A stretch of 64,000 nucleotides of DNA, taken from positions 1-64,000 of the forward strand of contig JACRLO010000015.1 in NCBI GenBank assembly GCA_016235245.1, written 5' to 3'. Under the pieces are notes generated by a model that made no database searches, was not told the origin of the DNA, and was given only the letters and a program-made list of their open reading frames with translations. The DNA is from Nitrospirota bacterium (GTDB lineage Bacteria; Nitrospirota; Thermodesulfovibrionia; Thermodesulfovibrionales; UBA6898). Made by a program: the position numbers and the translations under genes. Positions 27,288 to 34,225 of the stretch are shown here, piece after piece (positions within the stretch are counted from its first letter, which is position 1; every line of letters begins with the position of its first letter).

Positions 27288-28112
27288 ATGGATTTTATTG
27301 AGTTTTTAGACTACGGGTTCATACAGCGGGCGCTTATTGCCGGTTCTCTCATATCCGTGCTCTGCGCTGTGCTTGGCGTGGTCCTTGTGCTGCGGAGACT
27401 CTCGATGATCGGCGACGGCCTTTCCCATGTCACCTTTGGCGGTGTCGCCCTTGCCATGGCACTGAACTTCTATCCCCTTGCGGTTTCATTGCCGATCGTC
27501 GTGGTAAGCTCCTTCGGCATACTCAAGATGATGGAAAAGGCTCGGGTATTCGGGGATGCTGCCATTGCGGTTGTCTCATCGATCGGCATAGCAATCGGGA
27601 TATTGCTTGCCAGCATTTCCGGAGGATTTAATGTCGATCTCTTCAGCTATCTGTTTGGCAATATCCTTTCGATCAGCACGTTTGAGGTTGCCGCAGCAGT
27701 GCTCATATCTCTATCCGTGCTTGCAGCCATCTCTTTCTTCTTTGATGAGATATTTTCGATCACCTTTGATGAGGATTTTGCGCGAGCCTCAGGCATCCCG
27801 GTTGACCGCATCAATGCGGTGCTGATGGTTCTGACTGCGGTTACGGTTGTGCTTACCATGAAGGTTGTTGGCATTATGCTCACCTCTGCGCTTCTTGTCA
27901 TACCTGCCGTGACCGCTTTTCAGAATGCACGGGGGTTCAGGAATGCGATCATCATTGCATCAATCTCCTCGTTCCTTTCCCTTGTGTCCGGTGTGTTTAT
28001 CTCCTTTACCCTGAACCTGCCTGCAGGCGCTACCATTGTGATGGTCAACGTCTTTCTTCTGTGCGGCTCCTTTCTTTTCAGGCATTTTTTCGGCAGTCAT
28101 GCTGCAGAATAG
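27288..28112 (+). CDS. znuB: Zinc ABC transporter permease
   Basis: This 274-residue membrane protein of the ABC-3 family has about eight hydrophobic helices. Family segments include LRRLSMIGDGLSHVTFGGVAL near the N-terminus, DLFSYLFGNILSIS, and FDEDFARASGIPV between the middle helices. GIMLTSALLVIPAVTA lies in the C-terminal half. It completes a ZnuACB importer with the two upstream genes. The same family also transports manganese and iron, but the His-rich loop in the binding protein supports zinc. Confidence 0.92.
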   Translation: MDFIEFLDYGFIQRALIAGSLISVLCAVLGVVLVLRRLSMIGDGLSHVTFGGVALAMALNFYPLAVSLPIVVVSSFGILKMMEKARVFGDAAIAVVSSIGIAIGILLASISGGFNVDLFSYLFGNILSISTFEVAAAVLISLSVLAAISFFFDEIFSITFDEDFARASGIPVDRINAVLMVLTAVTVVLTMKVVGIMLTSALLVIPAVTAFQNARGFRNAIIIASISSFLSLVSGVFISFTLNLPAGATIVMVNVFLLCGSFLFRHFFGSHAAE

Positions 28113-28131
28113 TACAGCTGCTCAATAGACC

Positions 28132-29343
28132 ATGGAACATTCCGGCAGATTTTCTGCCTTCTCATTCAGGGACTTCAGACTCTTCTGGTTCGGACAGATA
28201 ATATCCCTGTCCGGCAGCTGGATGCAGACGGTTGCACAGGGCTGGCTGGTGTACAGCCTCACAAAATCACCACTTCATCTCGGCATGGTCGCTGCGGCAA
28301 ATGCCCTGCCGATACTGCTTTTCTCGCTTTTTGGAGGTCTGATTGCAGACCGCTACCCAAAGCGTAATCTGCTTCTTCTCACGCAGGCGCTTTCGATCAT
28401 ACCTGCAGTAATTCTCGGCTATCTCGTGAGCCACAATATAGCGACTGTCTGGCATGTTGCAGCATTGGCTGCATTTCTGGGAACGATCAATGCACTTGAT
28501 ATTCCGGTGCGCCAGTCTTTTCTTGCAGAGATGGTCGGAAAAGGCCATATTGCAAATGCCATTGCCCTTAACTCGGCGGCCTTTAACGGAGCGCGCATAA
28601 TCGGCCCGGTGATCGCCGGTATTGCGATAGCCTACCTGGGCATTCCGGCATGTTTTTATCTGAATGCCCTGAGCTTTGTTGCCGTCATCATCGCATTGTA
28701 CCGTATCGAGGCCAGGGGCGAGATCAGAGGAAGATCAGAGGGGATGCTCAGGGACTTTAAGAGAGGGGTTGTCTTTATCGGAGGAAACAAAGAGATGAAG
28801 CACGTCTTTCTGCTGATCGCTGTTTTCAGCGTAATAGGCCTGCCCTATATCAGCCTTCTTCCGATCTTTGCTGGCGAGGTATTCCATGCAGGCCCAAAGG
28901 GGCTTGGATTTCTGGTCGGCGCATCCGGCATCGGGGCCTTCACGGCAGCCCTTCTTATTGCCGCGCGCAGGGATATAAGGGACAAGCCGCGCTTTATGTC
29001 TTTTGCTGCGCTTACGTTTTCCGCAGCGCTTTTTCTCTTTTCTCTGTCCAGCACATTCTGGCTGTCGCTGCTGATTATTATGGCTGCAGGCTGGGGTATG
29101 GTGAGCTATCTGGCTGTTGCCAACAGCGTTATTCAGATAACGGTTCCTGATGAACTCAGGGGGCGGGTCATGTCCATCTATTCGCTCGTATTTTTGGGCA
29201 CCGTCCCTATTGGCAATGCGATCATGGGAGTCGCTGCCGACTATTTCGGTACGCCGCATGCAGTTTCTGTATCAGGTCTTATCTGTCTGTTCGCTGCGTC
29301 CTTTTTTGCGAAACGATATCTGAAGCAGCGCATTACGATATAA
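28132..29343 (+). CDS. MFS transporter, EntS/MFS_3-type
   Basis: This 403-residue protein has twelve predicted membrane helices. It shows the N-terminal FRLFWFGQIISLSGSWMQTVAQGWL signature of the EntS-like MFS group, the A-motif loop GGLIADRYPKRNLLL, and GTINALDIPVRQSFLAEMVG. The C-terminal PDELRGRVMSIYSLVFLG matches the same group, which includes enterobactin exporters and drug pumps. It lies 19 bp after znuB, probably in the zinc operon, so export of a metallophore or relief of metal stress is conceivable, but the substrate is unknown. The stop codon is embedded in the putative -10 hexamer of tsaB. Confidence 0.87.
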   Translation: MEHSGRFSAFSFRDFRLFWFGQIISLSGSWMQTVAQGWLVYSLTKSPLHLGMVAAANALPILLFSLFGGLIADRYPKRNLLLLTQALSIIPAVILGYLVSHNIATVWHVAALAAFLGTINALDIPVRQSFLAEMVGKGHIANAIALNSAAFNGARIIGPVIAGIAIAYLGIPACFYLNALSFVAVIIALYRIEARGEIRGRSEGMLRDFKRGVVFIGGNKEMKHVFLLIAVFSVIGLPYISLLPIFAGEVFHAGPKGLGFLVGASGIGAFTAALLIAARRDIRDKPRFMSFAALTFSAALFLFSLSSTFWLSLLIIMAAGWGMVSYLAVANSVIQITVPDELRGRVMSIYSLVFLGTVPIGNAIMGVAADYFGTPHAVSVSGLICLFAASFFAKRYLKQRITI

Positions 29344-29344
29344 T
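29339..29344 (+). promoter_or_regulatory. Putative -10 element for tsaB
   Basis: TATAAT overlaps the MFS stop codon and ends 6 nt before the tsaB ATG. If used, it would give a leaderless tsaB-rimI transcript independent of the zinc operon. No Shine-Dalgarno sequence is seen upstream of the ATG. Confidence 0.35.
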
Positions 29345-29350
29345 ACCGGT

Positions 29351-30037
29351 ATGAAAATTCTTGCCATTGAAACATCGACCATGCTCGGCGGCGTTGCCAT
29401 AGCTGATGAAAAGGGCCTTATTGCAGAGACGAGGCTGAATGTTAAGTCCACACACTCTGAGCGGCTGATGGCGACCATTGATGAGCAGCTGAGACAATCT
29501 GAGCTGGCGCTTTGCGATATTGATGTCTTTGCGGTCGCCTCTGGTCCTGGTTCATTCACCGGCCTGAGGATAGGTCTCAGCACGGCCAAGGGACTCTGCT
29601 ATGCAACGGGCAGACCACTGGTATTGGTTCCAACGCTCGATGCCTATGCACGCAGTTTCCCCTTCTCCAGGCATCCTGTCTGCGTTATGCTTGATGCGCG
29701 CAGGGGCGAGGTATATGCTGCGGTTTACCAGTGGAGCGGCGGTTTCGTAAAACTCCTTGATGAGGTCTCTGCGGCCCCGGAAGACCTGTTCAGAGATGTT
29801 GACAGCCCGGTTATTCTTGCGGGCGAGGGGGCACTGGTCTATCGTGACAGACTTCTTGCATTACTCGGAGACAGGGCACTGTTTGCTCCTCTCATACATA
29901 TGGTGCCGTCTCCGGCCAATGTTGCATTGCTCGGCCTTGAAAAGGCAGTTCAGGGCGCATTCACTGATGCATCGGCTGCTGAGCCTTTTTATATCAGGAA
30001 GTCAGAGGCTGAGGTAAAATGGCTACAAAAACGCTGA
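29351..30037 (+). CDS. tsaB: tRNA threonylcarbamoyladenosine biosynthesis protein TsaB
   Basis: TsaB is the ASKHA-fold partner that holds TsaD in the t6A synthesis complex for ANN-decoding tRNAs. The 228-residue length is normal. Motifs: MKILAIETSTMLGGVAI, the THSERLMATIDEQL helix, VASGPGSFTGLRIGLSTAKGL and MLDARRGEVYAAVY. It lies between the MFS exporter and rimI, whose ATG falls inside the last 19 bp of tsaB; the tsaB-rimI pair is common in bacteria. Confidence 0.94.
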   Translation: MKILAIETSTMLGGVAIADEKGLIAETRLNVKSTHSERLMATIDEQLRQSELALCDIDVFAVASGPGSFTGLRIGLSTAKGLCYATGRPLVLVPTLDAYARSFPFSRHPVCVMLDARRGEVYAAVYQWSGGFVKLLDEVSAAPEDLFRDVDSPVILAGEGALVYRDRLLALLGDRALFAPLIHMVPSPANVALLGLEKAVQGAFTDASAAEPFYIRKSEAEVKWLQKR

Positions 30038-30486
30038 TGGATGTCCTGATCCGTGACCTCAGACCTGAGGATGTTCCGGAAGTGCTTGCAATAGAAAGGA
30101 GTTCTTTCAGCACACCCTGGTCAGAGATCCTTTTCATGAATGAAATTTTCAAGCCCAGGTCTCTGCCAAAGGCGGCTGCAATCGGAGATATGATCGTTGG
30201 CTACATCTGCGCTAACTATCTTCTTGAGGAGGGACATATCCTGAATGTTACCGTTCATCCCGACTTTCGCAAGCAGGGCATTGCATCCCGGCTGGTCCAT
30301 TCTATGCTCGATCTGCTTTGGGAAGAGGGCTGCCGCGCGATCTTTCTCGAAGTGAGACAATCTAACACGGCTGCGCTCCGGATGTATGAGAAAGCGGGAT
30401 TCGGCAGGATCTCGACGAGAAAAGCCTATTATACGCTGCCGGTTGAGGATGCGGTGATCATGTCGCTGCGGACAGAAGAACCCTGA
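30019..30486 (+). CDS. rimI: Ribosomal-protein-alanine N-acetyltransferase RimI
   Basis: This GNAT acetyltransferase acts on the N-terminus of ribosomal protein S18. The 155-residue protein has the N-terminal IERSSFSTPWSEILFMNE segment typical of RimI, the acetyl-CoA loop VHPDFRKQGIASRLVHSML, and EVRQSNTAALRMYEKAGF. The C-terminal YYTLPVEDAVIMSL holds the general-acid Tyr region. The first in-frame ATG is used and overlaps tsaB by 19 bp. An in-frame second Met (residue 7) would also give a family-like start. Confidence 0.92.
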   Translation: MATKTLMDVLIRDLRPEDVPEVLAIERSSFSTPWSEILFMNEIFKPRSLPKAAAIGDMIVGYICANYLLEEGHILNVTVHPDFRKQGIASRLVHSMLDLLWEEGCRAIFLEVRQSNTAALRMYEKAGFGRISTRKAYYTLPVEDAVIMSLRTEEP

Positions 30487-30494
30487 GTATTCTA

Positions 30495-31688
30495 TCAGGA
30501 TGTCAGGGTATTTCTTTTTGCCTTTTTCTTCGATGAGCTGTCAATATCGAGGATGGTAATATCCTCGGTATACGACTTGGTTCTATAGCTCGTTACATGA
30601 CCTAATTTTGTGACAATATCATTGAGCCGGAAGCAGCTCTCCTCAAGGGCTCCCAGATATTTCGTAGAATCCGTCAAAGTGCCGAGCTCATCGGCAAGCA
30701 GTGATACGGCACCCACAATAACCTGGAGCGGCTGCCTGAGTTCGTGAGCTGCTCCGCTTGCAAGTTTCACTACGGCATCAAGTTTTTCTGCGGTCACATC
30801 CTTGAATACGAGAACTTCCCATATATCGTTTTTGTCACTGAACTCAATAAAGGTAGAGTGAGTTGATATGGTTCTGCCTGCGATCTCAATTTCTTTGGGT
30901 TCTTCAAGAAAGCGCTTCACCTTGTTGTATGCAGGACAATCAACGCAGGGTGTGTGAGAACACGTTTTCCGGCCGCAGGCGAAGATCCAGCACCTGCAGA
31001 ATCCTGAACCATTGAGGGGGCAGGCCTCTTCTGAACTGCAGCGGTTAATCTCCCAGCAGAAGGGACCCCTATAGGACTTATCCACACGGAATACCGCCTG
31101 TCTCAGGTGATGGTTTAAGGAAAGCGACAATACATTTTTGCCTTTCAGGTCGTCGTTGACGTCGAGCATACAGGAAAGTGCCTTATTGTAGAGGGTTACC
31201 GTGCCTGAGTTGTCCAGGAAGATAATTCCCTCCCGGATGTTGTTCAGCACGGCCTCAAGTTTCCGCGTCTTTTCGATGAGGCGTTTGTCATTTTCGATGC
31301 GGCTGGTGACATCCTCAAAGAGTTCAACTGCGCCGATCACATCGCCTTTTTCGTCAAGAAGCGGCGAAGTGGATATTTCGACCGGTATGGTATGGCCGTC
31401 CTTATGGCGCAGATAGACGATTTCGGGTCCGAAAGACGATCGGCTTACGATCGTGCCTGAAAGCGGACACCTGCCCATGCAGAGATTATTGCCCGTCTGG
31501 TCACAATGGTTCAGCAAGTTGTCATGACAGAATTTACCGATAACATCCTCGCTCGTAAAGCCGGTTATTGCCTCTGCCTTCTTATTCCAGATCGCGATTC
31601 TTCTGTCCTTGTCCGTGACATAGATACCCTCATTTGCCGAGTTGATGATCTTGAGGAGATAGTTTTTTTGCTGAAAGGTCCTATGCAT
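30495..31688 (-). CDS. PAS-PAS sensor with two-CW Cys insert and HisKA domain but no ATPase domain
   Basis: This product has 397 residues from ATG 31688, which overlaps the amrS stop by 8 bp; an in-frame start 93 bp upstream would lie deep in amrS. PAS1 covers about 10-130 and contains a Cys-x-Gly-Arg-Cys loop (CHDNLLNHC...CMGRC). PAS2 starts near 145 and contains a two-CW-like insert (Cys211-Trp, Cys217, Cys223, Cys231, Cys233-Trp, with more Cys to 251). A HisKA helix pair follows with His315 in GAAHELRQP. The protein stops at 397 after a Lys-rich tail; no N, G1 or G2 box of a histidine kinase ATPase exists downstream in any frame. It cannot autophosphorylate alone. The convergent rimI stop is 8 bp away. 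Confidence 0.8.
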   Translation of the reverse strand: MHRTFQQKNYLLKIINSANEGIYVTDKDRRIAIWNKKAEAITGFTSEDVIGKFCHDNLLNHCDQTGNNLCMGRCPLSGTIVSRSSFGPEIVYLRHKDGHTIPVEISTSPLLDEKGDVIGAVELFEDVTSRIENDKRLIEKTRKLEAVLNNIREGIIFLDNSGTVTLYNKALSCMLDVNDDLKGKNVLSLSLNHHLRQAVFRVDKSYRGPFCWEINRCSSEEACPLNGSGFCRCWIFACGRKTCSHTPCVDCPAYNKVKRFLEEPKEIEIAGRTISTHSTFIEFSDKNDIWEVLVFKDVTAEKLDAVVKLASGAAHELRQPLQVIVGAVSLLADELGTLTDSTKYLGALEESCFRLNDIVTKLGHVTSYRTKSYTEDITILDIDSSSKKKAKRNTLTS

Positions 31689-32709
31689 TGTATGGGTGAT
31701 CTCCCCAGATGCCGTTGATTTTTGCCTTGCATTGCGGACATTGTTCTGCCGTAAGATGGTTTTCGAGTATCCGGTATCCAACGCGCTTTATGAGCAGGCT
31801 TCTGCATGAGGGGCAGTAGGTGTTCTCCCCCCCCTCACCAGGCACATTTCCCTCATAAACGTATTTCAGGCCTGCCCTGAATCCGATATCCCTTGCCTTG
31901 CGAAGAGTATCAACAGGCGTCCGGGGCTTATCCATCAGCTTATAGGTAGGATGGAACTGGCTTACATGCCAGGGTATGACCGGATCGACCGATGCGATGA
32001 ACTCTGCAATGGCTGTGAGATCGGCATCAGAGTCATTGAGTTCAGGGATGATGAGAGTCGTCACCTCAATCCAGACCCCCAGTTCTTTCATGAGTCTGAT
32101 GGTCTCCTGTACAGGCTGGAGTCTTGCCCCGCAGATAGTGCGGTAAAAGGTATCGCTGCCTTTCAGGTCAATGTTATTGGCGTCAAGAAATGGTGCTATC
32201 AGCCTTGTTGCTTCGGAGCCGGTATATCCGTTGGATACAAAGACATTTCTGATGCCTTTTGTCCTGGCAAATTGCGCGCAGTCATAGGCGAACTCAAAGA
32301 AGATCGTCGGCTCGGTGTAGGTGTAGGAGATGCTTTTGCAGCCCTCTGAGACAGCTGCATTTACGATATCTTCAGGGGTCACATCCCGCCCCGGTATGGC
32401 GAACTTCTCTTCAGGGCGAAATTGGGATATTTCGTAATTCTGGCAGTGCTGGCATCTGAAATTACAGCCGACCGTGGCGATGGAAAGAGATGTCGTACCG
32501 GGGAGAAAATGGAAAAGCGGTTTTTTTTCAATAGGGTCAATGTTCATTGAGATGACTTTGCCGTACACAAGACTGTAGAGCGTTCCCTGTCGATTTTCCC
32601 GGACCGCGCACAACCCCCTCTTGTCATTATGGATGAGGCAGTTATGACTGCAGAGATGACAGGCTACATCATCCCCGTCCCGTTTTTCATACATCATGGC
32701 TTCTTTCAT
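31681..32709 (-). CDS. amrS: AmrS-type radical SAM enzyme (AmmeMemoRadiSam family)
   Basis: This is a 342-residue radical SAM protein related to PFL-activating enzymes. It begins with a Cys-rich segment (CHLCSHNCLI, RGLCAVRENRQG), then PIEKKPLFHFLPGT and the SAM-cluster motif CNFRCQHC with NYEISQ following. Family segments YTYTEPTIFFEFAYD and NIDLKG are present. The C-terminal zinc-ribbon-like CPSCRSLL ... CPQCKAKING is seen. The function in vivo is unresolved; Amr proteins occur with AmrA and AmrB, neither of which is here. The downstream gene starts within its last 8 bp. Confidence 0.92.
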   Translation of the reverse strand: MKEAMMYEKRDGDDVACHLCSHNCLIHNDKRGLCAVRENRQGTLYSLVYGKVISMNIDPIEKKPLFHFLPGTTSLSIATVGCNFRCQHCQNYEISQFRPEEKFAIPGRDVTPEDIVNAAVSEGCKSISYTYTEPTIFFEFAYDCAQFARTKGIRNVFVSNGYTGSEATRLIAPFLDANNIDLKGSDTFYRTICGARLQPVQETIRLMKELGVWIEVTTLIIPELNDSDADLTAIAEFIASVDPVIPWHVSQFHPTYKLMDKPRTPVDTLRKARDIGFRAGLKYVYEGNVPGEGGENTYCPSCRSLLIKRVGYRILENHLTAEQCPQCKAKINGIWGDHPYNA

Positions 32710-32796
32710 GACTTCATTATATCAGGTATCAGCAAGATGTAACCCCTTTTTATTAAACAATATTGATCTCTAATTGACTTAGAAACGTCCTTCTTT

Positions 32797-32808
32797 TTAG
32801 TATACTAA
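32797..32808 (+). promoter_or_regulatory. 12-bp perfect palindrome over the fmdB -10 region
   Basis: TTAGTATACTAA is its own reverse complement and contains a -10-like TATACT, 29 bp before the fmdB start. A regulatory dyad for the small FmdB gene is possible. A convincing -35 at 17-bp spacing is absent, so this is weak evidence. Confidence 0.35.
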
Positions 32809-32837
32809 TGTATGAAATTAAGTAACAGGAGGTAACA

Positions 32838-33044
32838 ATGCCTATTTATGAATATGACTGTTTGGACTGCAGAGAGAGATTTTCTTTTCTGCAGAGTATA
32901 ACATCTGGAAAGAATGAGACAAAATGTCCGAAATGCGGATCTGCTAACGTGAAGAAGTTGATGTCGTCATTTTGTTGTTCGTCAGGATCGGGCAACGGCC
33001 TTTCCTCCTCTATGCCTTCAGGCGGATTTAGCGGCGGAGGTTGA
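32838..33044 (+). CDS. FmdB-family zinc ribbon protein
   Basis: This 68-residue protein starts at ATG 32838 after an AGGAGG ribosome binding site. It has the FmdB-type N-terminus [11 protein letters not shown] and a second pair CPKCGS, giving a four-Cys zinc ribbon (positions 8, 11, 30 and 33 approximately). It ends in a flexible Gly/Ser tail containing a CC pair. FmdB proteins are named for a gene next to formamidase and are proposed regulators or accessory proteins; function is unproven. It stands alone between amrS (divergent) and a receiver gene. Confidence 0.85.
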   Translation: MPIYEYDCLDCRERFSFLQSITSGKNETKCPKCGSANVKKLMSSFCCSSGSGNGLSSSMPSGGFSGGG

Positions 33045-33110
33045 GGTGTTTCTTCCTGCTGAGCCGTTGGTTCAGCCCTGTTCCGGATAGTCACGAACTG
33101 ATAAAAAGTC

Positions 33111-33139
33111 TTGACAATTTCAGCACTTAGCACTAAAAT
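33111..33139 (+). promoter_or_regulatory. Sigma-70-type promoter of the receiver gene, inside an inverted repeat
   Basis: TTGACA (33111-33116) and TAAAAT (33134-33139) are separated by 17 bp, a near-consensus promoter. The -35 arm TTGACAATTT and the sequence AAATTTGTCAA (33136-33146) are inverted with one bulged base, so a dimeric repressor or a hairpin could cover both promoter boxes. Confidence 0.7.
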
Positions 33140-33169
33140 TTGTCAAAATACTTTAAATTGAGGTGAAGA

Positions 33170-34162
33170 ATGGCTCGCAAGCTATTACTCGCGGATGACA
33201 GTATAACCATACAGAAGGTTGTGGAGCTCGTCCTCGCTGAGGAAGATTTTGAGATAAAGTCCGTGAGTAATGGTGAGGACGCGCTGAATCTGATCGAAGG
33301 CTTCAAACCGGACATTGTACTTGCTGATATAGAGATGCCCAAAGTGAACGGGTATCAACTTTGCGACAAGATTAAAAAGAATCCTGCTACCGCTCATATC
33401 CCTGTCATTCTCCTTGCCGGAGCGTTTGAACCGATTGACGAAGAGCTCGCATCCCAGATCAAAGCTGACGATTCTGTGATTAAGCCCTTTGAATCACAGG
33501 AGCTGATCAGCAAGATCAATTCAGTTCTGACCATGGGGTCTGCCGGTGAAGAAGAGTTTCTTGCTGCTGAAGAGAGCGATGCAGTAACAGGTGAAGATGT
33601 CTTTGTTCTTGCGGAAGATGCCGAAGAGGTGGTAGCGGTTGCCGAAGCTGAAGATGATCTATGGTCTATGGAAGAGGTTCCGGAAATCACTGAAGCGCTC
33701 AGTGCAGAGTCAGAAGAAGAGACCTTTGAAATTGCGGAGGAGGCTGTGTTTCCCGAAATTGAAGAAGCTCCTGCCCGGCCTGCGTCTGTTGCAGCGGCTA
33801 TCGAGGTGCCTGAGCCTCGGGTCGTCAGGGAAGTCGTGATGCCGGAAGTGGTTCTGCCCTCAAAAGAGGAGATGCTGGCTGTCTTTGAAAAGACGGTGAA
33901 TTCGAGCGTAACCGCTTTCCTGTCAAACCTTGATATCAAGGGAGTAATCCTGGAATCGCTTACACCGGCCATGAAAGAATCGGTTGAAAAGGTCCTCTGG
34001 GAGATAGCTCCGGAGCTTGCCGAGAAGCTGCTTAAAGAAGTTCTCCAGGGCTCAATTGCCTCTCTTACCGGTCAGGTGGAAAAGGTTATCTGGGAGACTG
34101 TTCCTGATCTGGCAACTACCATGATCTCGAAGGAGATCGAGAAGATTAAGTCTGAATTTTAG
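33170..34162 (+). CDS. Response regulator with acidic linker and PopZ-like C-terminal helices
   Basis: This 330-residue protein has no DNA-binding domain. Residues 1-120 are a receiver (LLADDSITIQKVVELVL; phospho-Asp in PDIVLADIEMP; Lys in VIKPFES). Residues about 125-240 are a low-complexity Glu/Asp/Ala/Val linker. The C-terminal 90 residues contain two similar helices, VEKVLWEIAPELAEKLLKE and VEKVIWETVPDLATTMISKE, about 38 residues apart, like those in response regulators of deltaproteobacteria and in PopZ-type polar hub proteins. An ancestral link to polar organisation is a guess. It has its own promoter and is followed by an intrinsic terminator. Confidence 0.82.
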   Translation: MARKLLLADDSITIQKVVELVLAEEDFEIKSVSNGEDALNLIEGFKPDIVLADIEMPKVNGYQLCDKIKKNPATAHIPVILLAGAFEPIDEELASQIKADDSVIKPFESQELISKINSVLTMGSAGEEEFLAAEESDAVTGEDVFVLAEDAEEVVAVAEAEDDLWSMEEVPEITEALSAESEEETFEIAEEAVFPEIEEAPARPASVAAAIEVPEPRVVREVVMPEVVLPSKEEMLAVFEKTVNSSVTAFLSNLDIKGVILESLTPAMKESVEKVLWEIAPELAEKLLKEVLQGSIASLTGQVEKVIWETVPDLATTMISKEIEKIKSEF

Positions 34163-34186
34163 GTTTCATAATTTATACAGAAAGGG

Positions 34187-34222
34187 CGGGGAAGCGGCAA
34201 AACCGAATCCCCGTTTTTCTTT
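34187..34222 (+). terminator. Intrinsic terminator between the receiver gene and valS
   Basis: CGGGGA (34187-34192) pairs with TCCCCG (34208-34213), with an inner CGG/CCG pair, followed by TTTTTCTTT. It ends only 3 nt before the valS ATG, so its transcript would end at the valS start. Confidence 0.75.
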
Positions 34223-34225
34223 GGC

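Noticed and set aside
31681-32709. A complete AmmeMemoRadiSam system
   Set aside because: Only the radical SAM component is here; AmrA and AmrB are absent from both flanks, so a full system cannot be claimed.
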